DNA of 64,000 nucleotides from Ktedonobacter racemifer DSM 44963 (GCF_000178855.1 NZ_ADVG01000004.1:1302001-1366000); one strand, 5' to 3'; shown: positions 8,529 through 20,408, counted from the first letter of the stretch. Notes: generated by a model from the letters alone, not told the origin. A program made the numbers and translations.

Positions 8529-9743
8529 TCACGCTGCACGAGGCGCATGCAGGTGTCTGGCTTGTTCAAAGATCGCAGACTGGTAGTGTTCTCCTTTAAG
8601 CCACAGCGCAAAGAGAATGCGTACCCAGACATTAGCCAGCGCACGGACAGCGACGGTGTGGCTTTTGCCTTCCCGACGTTTGCGCTCATAGTACTCGCTG
8701 GCCCATGCTTCGGTCTGGATGCTTTGCCAGGCAAACTGCTGCAGCACGTTGCGCAACGGTTTGATGCAGGCATAGCGCCGATGCGGTTTGGCATAGTTGC
8801 CACTTTCATAAGGCACTGGCGAGGTGCCAGCCAAGGCTTGCAAACTGGCAGTATCCTGATAGCGCGAGCGGTCATCCCCAATTTCAGCCAACAGTCGTGG
8901 GGCAATCCGCTTGCCTGCACGAGGCAGCGTGCGAAAGAGATGACTGTCAGCATGCATCAAAAAAAGGCGCTCAATCTCCTGATCATAGGCGGCAATCTCT
9001 TCCATCACGGGCTGCAATTGACGGATCAGAGCAATCAACAAACGCGATTTGGTCCTGCACGTCACTTCATCGGCAGTCAACTGGGGCTGATGCACCTGGT
9101 GCACAATCGAGGCCGCAGTCTTCTTTGGCGTTGGATACCCAGTGCTTTTCAACAGCTCAGCAATCTCTTCACACGAAGCGTTCATCGCCTCCTGCGGGGT
9201 CGGATAGGCGAGCAAGAAGTGCAAGGTCGAAGGTTGCTGCACCTTGGTAAACAGAGTAAGCGCAACTGGATAGTACGCTTTGAGACAGGCGGTCAGTTGA
9301 TTGACCAGGCGGGTTTGCATCTGGATCAAGCCATCTTGATCGCGTGTCAGGGCTTTCAGTTCGGCAATCAGCGGGCTATCGGGTTCCAGTCGCCGCAGAT
9401 CAGCAATTTCCGACCGCCCGTGTTTAGCCAGCAGATACGCATCGACCTGGTCCGTTTTGGCTCCCGATGCCGAACGTTTACGATCCACCGTCTTGGGATT
9501 GACCGGATAGACAGCAAAACCTGCTTCCAACAAGTGGGTAATCAACAAGCCACGAGTGGTCTCGACAATGCAGGCCAGTTCTGCCTTGTGCTCTGGACCA
9601 CAAATGGCTGTCAGACGGCTGGCCAGCTCGTCGAGGCCTTTCGAGGTGTGCATGACCCGAAACGAGGCGAGTTTTTGCCCTCGTTCATCGAGGACGAGAA
9701 TGTCGTGATGGGTGTCTGCCCAATCGATTCCTGCAAACCACAT
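8529..9743 (-). CDS. IS110-family transposase
   Basis: This 404-aa recombinase has the IS110 architecture: an N-terminal RuvC-like DEDD domain (AGIDWADTHHDILVL with the first Asp, an ETTRG Glu near residue 60, KTDQVDAYLLAK for the later Asps) and the C-terminal Tnp2 domain with the helix-hairpin-helix LFRTLPRAGKRIAPRLLAEIG. It also has AGTSPVPYESG, expected to carry the catalytic Ser. The ATG at 9743 has GGAGG eight bases upstream, so the longer TTG frame is not used. Length is complete, so the protein may be active. IS110 elements use a bridge RNA encoded in a flanking non-coding region; candidates are annotated on both sides. Confidence 0.93.
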   Translation of the reverse strand: MWFAGIDWADTHHDILVLDERGQKLASFRVMHTSKGLDELASRLTAICGPEHKAELACIVETTRGLLITHLLEAGFAVYPVNPKTVDRKRSASGAKTDQVDAYLLAKHGRSEIADLRRLEPDSPLIAELKALTRDQDGLIQMQTRLVNQLTACLKAYYPVALTLFTKVQQPSTLHFLLAYPTPQEAMNASCEEIAELLKSTGYPTPKKTAASIVHQVHQPQLTADEVTCRTKSRLLIALIRQLQPVMEEIAAYDQEIERLFLMHADSHLFRTLPRAGKRIAPRLLAEIGDDRSRYQDTASLQALAGTSPVPYESGNYAKPHRRYACIKPLRNVLQQFAWQSIQTEAWASEYYERKRREGKSHTVAVRALANVWVRILFALWLKGEHYQSAIFEQARHLHAPRAA

Positions 9744-9990
9744 AAGCAGGTCCTCCTGCTGAAACAACGGTTCCTGGTGAGGCGAGAGGGTCCTTTTACT
9801 GCGGCGCTCACGGCGCGACTCTCCAATGATTCGTTTTCCAGGAACCCAGGAAGGCGAAGAGCGATCTTCCTTAATTGGTCAAGCCACGTGGGAAAGAGAG
9901 TCTTTCGCCTTCCAGATTCGAGCATTCATACCAGCAAGTGTACCGCTTGCTGTGCCCTTGTGTCGAGAAGGCCTGGTAGTAGTTTACTGT
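9744..9990 (-). ncRNA. Candidate IS110 bridge-RNA region (left end)
   Basis: There are about 250 bp of non-coding DNA directly upstream of the transposase, where classical IS110 members encode the bridge RNA. Long-range pairing is visible: GGCGAA near 9852 with TTCGCC near 9906, plus short internal stems. The 9744-10111 gap has no convincing gene. The element boundary and loop guides cannot be fixed without comparing insertion sites. Assignment is by position and structure only. Confidence 0.4.
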
Positions 9991-10111
9991 AAAAGGGAAG
10001 GAAACCATGGGGAAATTCTTCATATGGGATTCTCTTGATGGGGTATCTGCGATACAATAACAAGCGTCATACCAAGCAAGCAAAGAATATTATCTAGAAG
10101 GATACTAGAAA

Positions 10112-10507
10112 ATGCTTATTGATAAACTGGCCTGGATTTATATCGTAGATGGACGCATTCTCAGTACACGCTCCAGGAACAAAGACACCTACTACATCCC
10201 TGGCGGGAAAAGAGAGCAGGGAGAGAGCGACCAGGAAGCCCTAATTCGGGAGATCAAAGAAGAACTAAGCGTAGACCTGATACCTGAAACTATCAAGTTT
10301 TTCGGGGAGTTCGTAGCCCAGGCACATGGACACGCTGAGGGTATAGAGGTGCAGATGCGCTGCTACACCGCAGACTTCGACGGTCAACTCACAGCGGCAA
10401 GCGAGATCGAAGAGATTGCATGGCTCACCCACAGCGACCGGGAGAAAAGCTCCCCAGTAGACAAGATTATTTTCGACCATTTTAAAGAACAGAATCTATT
10501 AAATTAA
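10112..10507 (+). CDS. Nudix hydrolase
   Basis: This 131-aa Nudix-fold pyrophosphohydrolase has an essentially complete Nudix box: G32, E38, R46-E47-I48 and E50-E51, in GGKREQGESDQEALIREIKE. The Gly near the end of the box is replaced by Ser53. The Mg-binding REXXEE core is intact, so catalysis is expected. YYIPGG and the C-terminal EEIAWLT resemble MutT/ADP-ribose-type members. The substrate (oxidised nucleotide or other NDP-X) cannot be told. AAGGA lies a few bases before the ATG. A long hairpin separates it from the convergent Mop-domain gene. Confidence 0.9.
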   Translation: MLIDKLAWIYIVDGRILSTRSRNKDTYYIPGGKREQGESDQEALIREIKEELSVDLIPETIKFFGEFVAQAHGHAEGIEVQMRCYTADFDGQLTAASEIEEIAWLTHSDREKSSPVDKIIFDHFKEQNLLN

Positions 10508-10513
10508 GAGCAT

Positions 10514-10576
10514 GTAGATATCCAGCAAAAAGATGCAGGGGCGGTTTGTTCCTGCATCTTTTTGCTGGATATCTAC
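10514..10576. terminator. Bidirectional nested terminator
   Basis: This is a perfect palindrome (arms 10514-10539 and 10551-10576) whose inner stem GATGCAGG/CCTGCATC is flanked by A5 and T5. It can act as an intrinsic terminator on both strands. It lies between the convergent Nudix and Mop genes and overlaps the latter's stop codon. Confidence 0.8.
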
Positions 10577-10779
10577 TTCCCGATCATGACTTCGGTGGAT
10601 TTGATGATGGCGTAGACGGTATCGCCCTGTTGCAGGCTGAGGGCCTGGGCCGCATCCCGAGTGATGATTGAGGTGATGCTCTGACCATCTGGCAGTTCAA
10701 CGGTGACCTGGGCCATCAGACCATCTTCCTTGAGCGACTTGACGGTTCCTTTGAGGCGGTTGCGCGCGCTCATCTCCAT
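10573..10779 (-). CDS. Molybdopterin-binding (Mop/TOBE) domain protein
   Basis: This 68-aa single-domain molbindin-like protein reads ARNRLKGTVKSLKEDGLMAQVTVEL, then SITSIITRDAAQALSLQQGD, then VYAIIKSTEVMIG. This is the standard Mop/TOBE fold, which binds molybdate or similar oxyanions in oligomers. Such proteins buffer molybdate or modulate transport. AGGAGGG lies nine bases before the first ATG, which is chosen over the in-frame ATG two codons later. msrB is 45 bp upstream on the same strand, so co-transcription is likely. No molybdate transporter genes are nearby. Confidence 0.88.
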   Translation of the reverse strand: MEMSARNRLKGTVKSLKEDGLMAQVTVELPDGQSITSIITRDAAQALSLQQGDTVYAIIKSTEVMIGK

Positions 10780-10824
10780 AAGAATTATCCCTCCTTTCGC
10801 AAGTATTACTCTACTCGCTGGACC

Positions 10825-11235
10825 TTACTTCTGGTCTTTGGGCTGAAACTTGAGGGAGACCGAGTTGATGCAGTAGCGCTGGCCTGTCGTGTCACGGGGG
10901 CCGTCATCGAAGACATGGCCCAGGTGCGAGCCACAGTTCTTGCAGGTGACCTCGACGCGGTGCATGCCATGGGAGTTGTCCTCGTGGAATTCGACATTGC
11001 TCTTGTTCACGGGATCATCGAAGCTGGGCCAACCACAGCCAGAGTCATACTTGTTATCGGAGTAGAACAGCGGCTCTCCACAGGCGACACACTGATACGT
11101 TCCCTCTTTATGATTATAGTAGAGTTCACCAGTGAAGGGTCGCTCTGTACCTTTGAGGCGACAGACCTGATACTGCTCAGGTGTTAGCTTCTCTTTCCAG
11201 TAGGATTCGGACATATTCTTGAGGTCGTTGCTCAT
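10825..11235 (-). CDS. msrB: Peptide-methionine (R)-S-oxide reductase MsrB
   Basis: This 136-aa protein reduces methionine-R-sulfoxide in proteins. It has the complete family pattern: zinc-binding pairs C49/C52 and C98/C101, the GCGWPSF signature at 66-72, the active-site segment GQRYCINSVSLKF with catalytic C122, and H104/H107 in SHLGHVF. C67 could be the resolving cysteine. Length equals that of free-standing MsrB enzymes. The ATG is preceded by AAGGAG seven bases upstream. Its downstream neighbour is the Mop-domain gene. Role: repair of oxidised proteins in the cytoplasm. Confidence 0.96.
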   Translation of the reverse strand: MSNDLKNMSESYWKEKLTPEQYQVCRLKGTERPFTGELYYNHKEGTYQCVACGEPLFYSDNKYDSGCGWPSFDDPVNKSNVEFHEDNSHGMHRVEVTCKNCGSHLGHVFDDGPRDTTGQRYCINSVSLKFQPKDQK

Positions 11236-11861
11236 GCTTTTTGCTCCTTCTGCTTTCTCTTTTCTATGTATATCTTAATTGTATTTTATTCACATCTTCA
11301 AAGTTTTTGCTAAAAGGTCATCCCTATCGTTCATAGTGACTTCTCACCACCCCCTCACCCACATGTTATTGAATGTTTGCTCGACATAAGGATGACAATG
11401 TCATTTGCAGCGTTTTGGCATTTTCCTACAGTTTGCCGATATTCTTCCTATTTATGTCAACAATGTTTCGAAAGTAAAAATTTCAAACGTCTTTTTGGAT
11501 ATGACAGCAACGAAGACATACCGCCTCTCGGAAACCTGAGCGCGATTACTCTGTCTACAATAGAGACGCTAATTCCTGCATGAAAAGATAGTACTTCCGC
11601 ACCATAAAGTCGGGGGAAGTTGAGGATCGAAAAAATACCATATAGAGTCAGTGGCAGAAGCAAAGTTCGAACTATTGCATACAGATCTTATTCCGAAACC
11701 CAACGTCGCTCACGTGCCTAGCGCTTCGCGCTCAGGGTTTTCGGAGAAGAAGACACCCGGTTCGCCAATTACAAGAGGCACCCTCTTACCAAATAATTTC
11801 GAGAGGGATGGGTCTCGTCGCGGAGTATGTCGTTGCTTGTTTCAAACACAGGAGACTCAAG
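11236..11861. other. Non-coding gap with one dispersed palindromic repeat
   Basis: There are 626 bp with no convincing reading frame on either strand. The only structure recognised is the repeat at 11691-11745 (copy of the CAACGTC/AGCGCT family). The first 60 bp should contain the msrB promoter, but no clear boxes were fixed. Confidence 0.6.
11691..11745. repeat. Dispersed palindromic repeat, family B copy 1
   Basis: The repeat has outer arms CCGAAACCC / GGGTTTTCGG, an inner AGCGCTTCGCGCT hairpin and a shared CAACGTC...CACGTG segment. Near-identical copies lie at 23849-23898 and 25828-25917, all intergenic. Confidence 0.75.
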
Positions 11862-12026
11862 ATGAATCTGGAGCAGATTAAATACCACAGTTGCCCAAAC
11901 GATGATGAAGATGGCATCCTGCTCGTCGATATCGACGAAGATATGCCCGAGACTGACGAAAACGGCGATCTTCAGTACTATTGCCCTGGCTGCCATAGCA
12001 CCTTTTCGTCTGACGACGATGACTAA
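11862..12026 (+). CDS. Small acidic CxxC protein
   Basis: This 54-aa acidic protein carries one Cys near the N-terminus (YHSCPNDDEDG) and a CPGC pair near the C-terminus, followed by SSDDDD. Three or four ligands (C, CxxC and nearby His) would suit a small metal-binding knuckle. No family is recognised. The ATG at 11862 is chosen because AGGAG lies seven bases upstream; the longer frame begins without a ribosome-binding site. A typical intrinsic terminator follows. It is too short for functional inference. Confidence 0.6.
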   Translation: MNLEQIKYHSCPNDDEDGILLVDIDEDMPETDENGDLQYYCPGCHSTFSSDDDD

Positions 12027-12102
12027 GCGATCGGTCGCTAAAGACGTTCTTCCCTTGTTCCGTCGAAGAAAACTCGTTGACTGCTTTCTTCCGACCGCAC
12101 TG

Positions 12103-12149
12103 GAATGCCATGGACCCTACCGGCTCACCCATGGCATTCTCTTTTTTTT
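12103..12149 (+). terminator. Intrinsic terminator
   Basis: An 11-bp stem (12103-12113 with 12129-12139) is followed immediately by TCTTTTTTTT. It terminates the small CxxC gene. Confidence 0.85.
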
Positions 12150-12174
12150 GTGCTTGCCTGGTCCTGATGGCGCA

Positions 12175-12687
12175 CTAGACGCTGGGAACTACACTCGCGG
12201 TGATCCAGGCGGCATCCTCATCCTGTGCACGGTTGAGGTACCAGGCAAGCGCGACCAGCAAAGCTAACTCGGAGAGGTCACGAGCCGTCTCCTCTATATA
12301 CACTCGTTTCCCCCTGACTGTGCGTAGCAATGGCACACGCTCGCTGGTAAACCAGGTCCATTCGCCACGCCAGAAACCCGTGTTGGCCCAGCGATACTCA
12401 CCACCTCCTCTAAGAAAACAGGTAGCACTACCGCTCATACTCCGCCGTATGCTCGCGATCTCTTCTTGTGTGGCAGCGTCACGCACATTGATTGTCTGCC
12501 CCAGGGCCTTACGTGTAAAGATCCACTCTTCACCTTCCACTTCGATCAACGCCTCCTGGCCCAGCTTGCCACGCAGCGTAATTCTCATTAGAAGCTCTTC
12601 ACCAGCCTTTAGCTCGAATGGGTGAGGCTTACTCTTTGCTCGCGTCCAGCTTAATTCTTGTCCGGCATAAGCCTGAATGTTCTGCAT
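12175..12687 (-). CDS. Hypothetical protein, 170 aa
   Basis: This soluble-looking protein is rich in beta-type segments (LLMRITLRGKLGQEALIEVEGEEWIF, then RRSMSGSATCFLRGGGEYRW). It has a C-terminal helix ARDLSELALLVALAWYLNRAQDEDAA. The pattern vaguely recalls the tubby-like/LURP-one fold, but this is not established. AGGAG lies nine bases before the ATG. It is followed on the same strand at the promoter-proximal side by the 138-aa membrane protein, whose stop is only 6 bp from this start, so the two are translationally linked. Function unknown. Confidence 0.65.
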   Translation of the reverse strand: MQNIQAYAGQELSWTRAKSKPHPFELKAGEELLMRITLRGKLGQEALIEVEGEEWIFTRKALGQTINVRDAATQEEIASIRRSMSGSATCFLRGGGEYRWANTGFWRGEWTWFTSERVPLLRTVRGKRVYIEETARDLSELALLVALAWYLNRAQDEDAAWITASVVPSV

Positions 12688-12693
12688 AGCTAA

Positions 12694-13110
12694 TTACTCC
12701 TTTCTGCGGCTCCGAGCCTCCTGGTAGAGCGCCAGGAAGAAGACCAGCAATGGCACGAGCAGCAGCAACGATTGAAGCGTATATCTGCGTACATATCTGC
12801 CTCTATGCTCCACCTCAAAGGCGACCTCCTCACGCGCACTCTTACGTCTGACAATAGCGATAGCATAGACCAGCAATGGCACGTAGTTCAACGCCATCCC
12901 CAGCAGGTAGCAACCAACAAAGATGGGATACGCACCACGCGAAAGAAAGAAAAAGATTGAGAACAATCCCAGCGCGCTGGCACCCACGACCGCCAGCGCG
13001 AACTCGCCAATAATAAACACTGGCCCATGAAAGACGATATCCAGGGCCACAAGCTTGCGCACATTGATGATGGCATCCTCGCTTCGCGCCGACACATCTT
13101 GCATATGCAT
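12694..13110 (-). CDS. Small membrane protein, 138 aa
   Basis: This protein has about four hydrophobic segments: residues near 24-45, 50-68, 72-90 and 112-130, the last followed by a basic tail EARSRRKE. A central charged stretch EEVAFEVEHRGRYVRRYTLQ lies between helices 3 and 4. No family is recognised. The start is taken as the ATG at 13110 after GGGGAAAGGA; an ATG two codons later is possible, while the longer frame would begin inside a palindrome. It forms an operon with the 170-aa gene. Confidence 0.65.
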   Translation of the reverse strand: MHMQDVSARSEDAIINVRKLVALDIVFHGPVFIIGEFALAVVGASALGLFSIFFFLSRGAYPIFVGCYLLGMALNYVPLLVYAIAIVRRKSAREEVAFEVEHRGRYVRRYTLQSLLLLVPLLVFFLALYQEARSRRKE

Positions 13111-13134
13111 ATAATCCTTTCCCCTCTCTAGTAA

Positions 13135-13206
13135 GTTGTAAGGTCCATGCTTGCATGGACTTTTCCCGCCGTAAGTATTAGTCCATGCAAGCATGGACCC
13201 TACAAC
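13135..13206. repeat. Long inverted repeat, GTCCATGC family
   Basis: Arms of about 26 bp (13135-13160 and 13181-13206) each contain the small palindrome TCCATGC-GCATGGA and end in GTTGTA / TACAAC. Related half-copies occur at 22692-22718 and 29259-29316. It lies between two minus-strand membrane-protein genes. Confidence 0.75.
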
Positions 13207-13277
13207 TTCTTTTATTGGATGTTTCGAGTTGTTCCTTTATATAGGGATCGATGAAGAAGCGGTACATGTTCATGGGA

Positions 13278-13913
13278 TTAGTGGGCCAACGCGACATACA
13301 GCACGGCCCCGATGACAATCAATAGCAGCAATGTGATTACAGGCAAAAGCAGTGTGGTGATAGCACGGCCAGTCGAGAAACCGTGGATAGCTCGTAAGGC
13401 CAGGATCATCAACACGAGGCTATATACATGCGGCAGGTAAGGAAGCCAGCTACTAGTCGCGGGCAGCAGTAACAACAGATAGCTCAATATCACCATGGGA
13501 ACACCAAAGAGGGTCATGGTATAGAGCTGTTCCAGGTAAGCGCCTCTCCCTCTAAGCAAACGCGCAAAGAAGTAGATGACTCCAGCCGAAAAGAGAAACG
13601 ATAACGGAGTAATGATCACAATTCCAATAGTGGAAGCAAGCATAAGCACGCCCGGCTGCACTTCGCCCGTCATACCCGCAAGGGTGCTTGGATCTATCCA
13701 GAAAGCCAGCCCCTGGAGGAGGGCGCATATGACGCCAAGTGTGATTAATTGTAAAAACGTACTTCCCCAGCTCGCAGCATGCTTCTCTTCCTCAAAGCGC
13801 ATCACGGAGAGCCGGATAGTAATATGCAGGTAACGCTGTGGAAGGGAGCGGAGTTCTACACCAAGAGAACGTTTGTGTGACCAAGTGTGATTGTTAGCGA
13901 TTTCACTGGCCAT
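13278..13913 (-). CDS. Yip1-like membrane protein
   Basis: This 211-aa protein has a soluble N-terminus (about 50 residues, containing RYLHITIRLSVMRFEEEKHAASW) and five membrane helices, with a Yip1-type spacing: LITLGVICALLQGLAF, TIGIVIITPLSFLFSAGVIYFFARLL, LYTMTLFGVPMVILSYLLLLL, VYSLVLMILALRAIHGF and TLLLPVITLLLLIVIGAVL. The ATG at 13913 has AAAGGA seven bases upstream; a GTG six codons earlier is less likely. Role unknown. The Yip1 assignment is moderate, based on the helix pattern and the A(L)R(A)IHGFSTGRA segment. Confidence 0.65.
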   Translation of the reverse strand: MASEIANNHTWSHKRSLGVELRSLPQRYLHITIRLSVMRFEEEKHAASWGSTFLQLITLGVICALLQGLAFWIDPSTLAGMTGEVQPGVLMLASTIGIVIITPLSFLFSAGVIYFFARLLRGRGAYLEQLYTMTLFGVPMVILSYLLLLLPATSSWLPYLPHVYSLVLMILALRAIHGFSTGRAITTLLLPVITLLLLIVIGAVLYVALAH

Positions 13914-14220
13914 GGCTTTATCCTTTCGCACATAACGGCTTCACGTTTATCTGAGAAGAATATACCTTGAACCACGCCTGTCGAGCATCGGTAATTTCGC
14001 CTATTGGTAGTACCTAATTTGGGGATTATAGACACATAAATGATGGCACATAAAATGATTTTCATTGACTCAATGCATGAGCTGATTTTTCTCCTTGGCG
14101 CCATTTTTGCCACAGCTTTTTACTACTCTAAATCCCTCTGGGCCTCTATTATTATGCATAGTCTCAATGATTTTCTCTTGAGTATCCTTTTCCATGCATC
14201 ATGAGCTATGTCACAATATA

Positions 14221-16788
14221 TCAACAGAGGTGGTGCTCAAGAGCATAGCGGGCCACGGCGGCGCGCGAATTGAGGGCGAGCTTGTTATAGATAGAGCGGA
14301 CGTGAGCATCAACAGTACGCGGGCTGATGACCAGTTGCGCAGCGATCTGCTTGTTGCTCAAGCCCTGGGACAGGAGGTGCAGCACTTCTAGCTCGCGCTG
14401 GCTGAGATCGGTAGAGTGAGCCATCGGAGAATCTTGAGGAACTGGTTGTCCTCTATGGCGTGCGGTGAAGGCCTCCACTAAAGGCAGATTTTGCCCTTCA
14501 GCATAAGCCAGTGTGAGGGATTGCTGATCGCTCTGCGTACCCAGGTGGGCGATGTATTCTTTTTCAGGCTGGGAGGCGTCCTGGCCTGGTGAGCCTGGAG
14601 CGCGTTGATGCAATCTCTCACACATGCCAGCGATGCGCGCCCCCCAGAAGGAGTTGCCCTGTACTGTCGATAGGCGCACAAGTTCTTCAAGCAGATTTAG
14701 AAGACTACCCAGGTTCTTTTCCAGGGGAAGAAAGTTCAGGCAGCGTCGCCAGTAGCGCTCCACCAGGATCTCATCGTTGCATAAAGTGTAAGTGTAGGCT
14801 AGGAGGAAACAGGTCTGAGCCAGGTAGCGCTGACTCGCCAGCGCGGTAAAGAATCGCTCACTCTCTTCAAGGGCAATAACGGCCTGCTCGCTCTGGCCAT
14901 GCCGCAGGTAGAGCATAGCCTGTAGATTCAGGGTACGCCCTATGCCTTCACGTAAGCCCATAGCCTTGAAAAGCCGCAGACTCTCTTCAGCATATTCAGC
15001 AGCTTGCTCCTCTTCATCCTGCATGAGCAAGGATTGCGCCAGCATCGAGAGCGACCAGGACTCTCCCTCGATATTGCGCACCTCTCTAAATAGCCGCAGG
15101 CTCTCTTTAAGTGAGAGCGCGGCCTGTTCATTCTCGGCACTATTAAGCTGCAAGCCACCCAGAGCCATAAGCGAATAGGCCTGACCGTTAAGGTCAAGAG
15201 CATCACAATAGCAGGCAATACTCTGCATAAATAAGCTGTAAGCCGTCTTCTTCTCGCCTTTTGTCAGGTGTAAGAGGGCGAGACGATGCAGAGCCAGGCC
15301 CTCGCCACGTTTATCTCCCAGGCTTTGAAAGATTTGTAAGCTCTTATTACAGAGTTGTTCGGCCTGGGAAATCTCATTTGCGAGCAAGGCCAGCCAGGCG
15401 GCGCCAACCAGCACTTCGGCCAGGGTAAGCGGTTCACAAGAGGCAGAGAGCGTGAGCGCACTGTGCAACCACTGGCGCCCCTCGTTGATGTGTCCCCGGA
15501 TGGACCAGAAACGCACCAACCTGGCGGCAAGGCCGAGAGCACATGAGCCATCGCGTGACTCTATAAAAAAGCGTAGTGAAGCGCGTATATTCTCATAATC
15601 ATATTCAAGGACAGAGAGCCAGTGTGCCTGCTCTGGTCCGAGCAGGTGCTCCGCAGCACGTTCAACCAACTCTAGATAGTAGCGCGCATGAGCCTCCTGC
15701 ACTTGCTCAGCCTCATCACAGGCCAGCAACTGATCCAGGGCAAATTCGCGTAGAGTCTCCAACATAAAAAGGCGGGGTTCACCCGCTTCCTGCTCGCGTT
15801 GAATAAGAAGGCTCTTATCCAGGAGCGAAGCCGCAAGCGAGAGGTCAGGGGCCTCGGGCTCGCTCAGGAGAGCATAGAGGCCCTCAATTGCCTCAATAGT
15901 GCTGCTTGCACAGAAAACGCCCAGGCGACGAAAAAGAGTACGCTCCTCATCATTTAGGAGTTCATAGCTCCACTCAATAGTATCGCGCAGGGTGCGCTGG
16001 CGTGCGGGAATATTGCGAAGACGAGTAGAGGGAAGTGGCTGGCGCCTCTTCAGACGCTCCAGAAGGGCGCGTGGGGAGAGCAATTTAGCATGAGCGGCGG
16101 CCAGTTCAAGCGCCAGGGGCAGACCATCCAGGCGCCTACATAACTCAATAATATCATTCTGGTTCTCGGGCGTGAGAGTAAAATCAAAATGGGCTTCACG
16201 AGCGCGTTCACAGAAAAGAGCGACTGCCGGATAGCTCTCCAGTGAGCTTACCGAAATCGGTTCTAGTGCATCTGGCAGCACCAGGGGAGCTACTATATAC
16301 TCATACTCCCCCTGGATATGCAATCGAGCGCGACTGGTTACCAGTAGCTGCAAGTGGGGACACGAGCGGAGCAGAAGCTCGATCTCAGGGGTAGCTCCTA
16401 TAACCTGCTCGAAGTTATCGAGCACTAAAAGTACGTGCAGAGGGCGCAGGCTCTCCTGAAGTAATTCTAAAATCGACTGTGAGCCATTCTCTTTAAGCGA
16501 TAGAGACTGGAGGATGGCTGGCAACACCAGGTCCACATCATTTATGGCGGCCAGAGGAACGAAACATGCACCATGGGCAAATGTGGGTGACAGATATTCG
16601 GCTATACGAAGTGCCAGGCGTGTCTTGCCCACGCCTCCTGGTCCTGTGAGAGTTAGCAGACGAATAGTATCGCGCTTGAGGAGCTCGCAACCTGCTTCGA
16701 TCTCGTCCAGGCGGCCAATGAACGAGGTTAGCTGTAGAGGGAGGTTATTGTATGCATTGGGGAAGGCTATTGGCTCCTCAAGATTCAT
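14221..16788 (-). CDS. LuxR-family regulator with NB-ARC ATPase and TPR-like repeats
   Basis: This 855-aa MalT/AfsR-like signal-transduction ATPase carries Walker A GPGGVGKT at about residue 50, Walker B in LHVLLVLDNFEQV, and the sensor LLVTSRARLHIQGE. There follow a winged-helix region and about 300 residues of TPR-like helical repeats (residues about 440-720). The C-terminus is a LuxR HTH: LSQRELEVLHLLSQGLSNKQIAAQLVISPRTVDAHV. The protein probably oligomerises on ligand and ATP binding and activates transcription. Neighbouring targets are not obvious. It starts at an ATG with GAGGGAGTAAC upstream and is complete. Confidence 0.9.
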   Translation of the reverse strand: MNLEEPIAFPNAYNNLPLQLTSFIGRLDEIEAGCELLKRDTIRLLTLTGPGGVGKTRLALRIAEYLSPTFAHGACFVPLAAINDVDLVLPAILQSLSLKENGSQSILELLQESLRPLHVLLVLDNFEQVIGATPEIELLLRSCPHLQLLVTSRARLHIQGEYEYIVAPLVLPDALEPISVSSLESYPAVALFCERAREAHFDFTLTPENQNDIIELCRRLDGLPLALELAAAHAKLLSPRALLERLKRRQPLPSTRLRNIPARQRTLRDTIEWSYELLNDEERTLFRRLGVFCASSTIEAIEGLYALLSEPEAPDLSLAASLLDKSLLIQREQEAGEPRLFMLETLREFALDQLLACDEAEQVQEAHARYYLELVERAAEHLLGPEQAHWLSVLEYDYENIRASLRFFIESRDGSCALGLAARLVRFWSIRGHINEGRQWLHSALTLSASCEPLTLAEVLVGAAWLALLANEISQAEQLCNKSLQIFQSLGDKRGEGLALHRLALLHLTKGEKKTAYSLFMQSIACYCDALDLNGQAYSLMALGGLQLNSAENEQAALSLKESLRLFREVRNIEGESWSLSMLAQSLLMQDEEEQAAEYAEESLRLFKAMGLREGIGRTLNLQAMLYLRHGQSEQAVIALEESERFFTALASQRYLAQTCFLLAYTYTLCNDEILVERYWRRCLNFLPLEKNLGSLLNLLEELVRLSTVQGNSFWGARIAGMCERLHQRAPGSPGQDASQPEKEYIAHLGTQSDQQSLTLAYAEGQNLPLVEAFTARHRGQPVPQDSPMAHSTDLSQRELEVLHLLSQGLSNKQIAAQLVISPRTVDAHVRSIYNKLALNSRAAVARYALEHHLC

Positions 16789-16877
16789 TTGGATGGTTAC
16801 TCCCTCTTTAAATACTTTTTCTGTACAGCGAGACGCGTTTATTTGAGCATACCTAAAAAGTTTGCGAACAGCAAGAG

Positions 16878-16941
16878 AGTAAGGTATGTTGGGTAAAAAA
16901 CGAGGGCTTTGCCCTCGTTTTTTTACCCAACATACCTTACT
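16878..16941. terminator. rRNA operon terminator (palindromic)
   Basis: This is a palindrome of about 30 bp per arm. The inner CGAGGGC/GCCCTCG stem is bordered by an A-run and a T-run, giving intrinsic termination in both directions. It follows the 23S gene and processing stem on the minus strand and lies 90 bp upstream of the LuxR-type gene. Confidence 0.8.
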
Positions 16942-17040
16942 CTGTGTTTGTTATGCGAGTGGAGAAGTATTCCGCCAAAAACAGAAAACAAGCAGTCACC
17001 GCAAAAAATCTGTCGCAGTGTTGCTCGTTTTCGTTCTGAT

Positions 17041-17090
17041 GTTACCTGTCCAAAGAAGTATTCCCTCAATTTTGCTGAGCCACGCTGGCC
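17041..17090 (-). other. 23S rRNA processing stem, 3' arm
   Basis: Positions 17050-17080 are complementary to 20297-20327 at 30 of 31 positions, and pairing continues with interruptions on both sides. The two arms enclose the 23S gene and should form the RNase III-type precursor stem. No 5S gene is visible between this arm and the terminator or between it and the 23S end. Confidence 0.8.
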
Positions 17091-17200
17091 CGCTCATGCT
17101 CCCCGTGCCGCCAAGCCCTCTCGCTCGTGCTCAGGTCCGATCAAAGACCGCTCTCACACACAACAGGAGACGCACACCACTCATGAAGAAACACACTGGG

Positions 17201-20176
<2,976 letters not shown>

Positions 20177-20284
20177 TGTCTGCTTCTTCTTGTTGGTCTG
20201 TTACCCTTGTTGTATGGGATCTCGGTCTTCTTTCTTCACTGTCACGAGCTGAACATGACTTCCGTCACGGTTGAACACTTGCAT

Positions 20285-20340
20285 GCCAACGTGCTCGCTC
20301 AGCAAAATTGAAGGAATACTTCTTTGGTTGTTCAGGTACT
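20285..20340 (-). other. 23S rRNA processing stem, 5' arm
   Basis: Positions 20297-20327 pair with 17050-17080 (one mismatch in 31). Confidence 0.8.
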
Positions 20341-20380
20341 ATGCGGGTCTCGGTACTGGTCAAAACCAGCGGCCGAACCG

Positions 20381-20408
20381 CTGAAGAGTGGAAGCAGGGG
20401 ACAACGGA
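20381..20408 (-). other. 16S rRNA processing stem, 3' arm
   Basis: The arm starting CTGAAGAGTGGAAGCAG pairs with 22103-22132 across the 16S gene: 12 bp at one end and 8 bp at the other, with a small internal loop. Confidence 0.75.

Noticed and set aside
8127..9992. 621-aa plus-strand frame
   Set aside because: It is antisense to the IS110 transposase and the EamA gene end, with Cys/Arg/Gln-rich composition typical of a shadow frame.
16942..17200. 5S rRNA gene downstream of 23S
   Set aside because: I looked for the conserved 5S blocks in reverse complement and found none; the stretch is processing stem and spacer.
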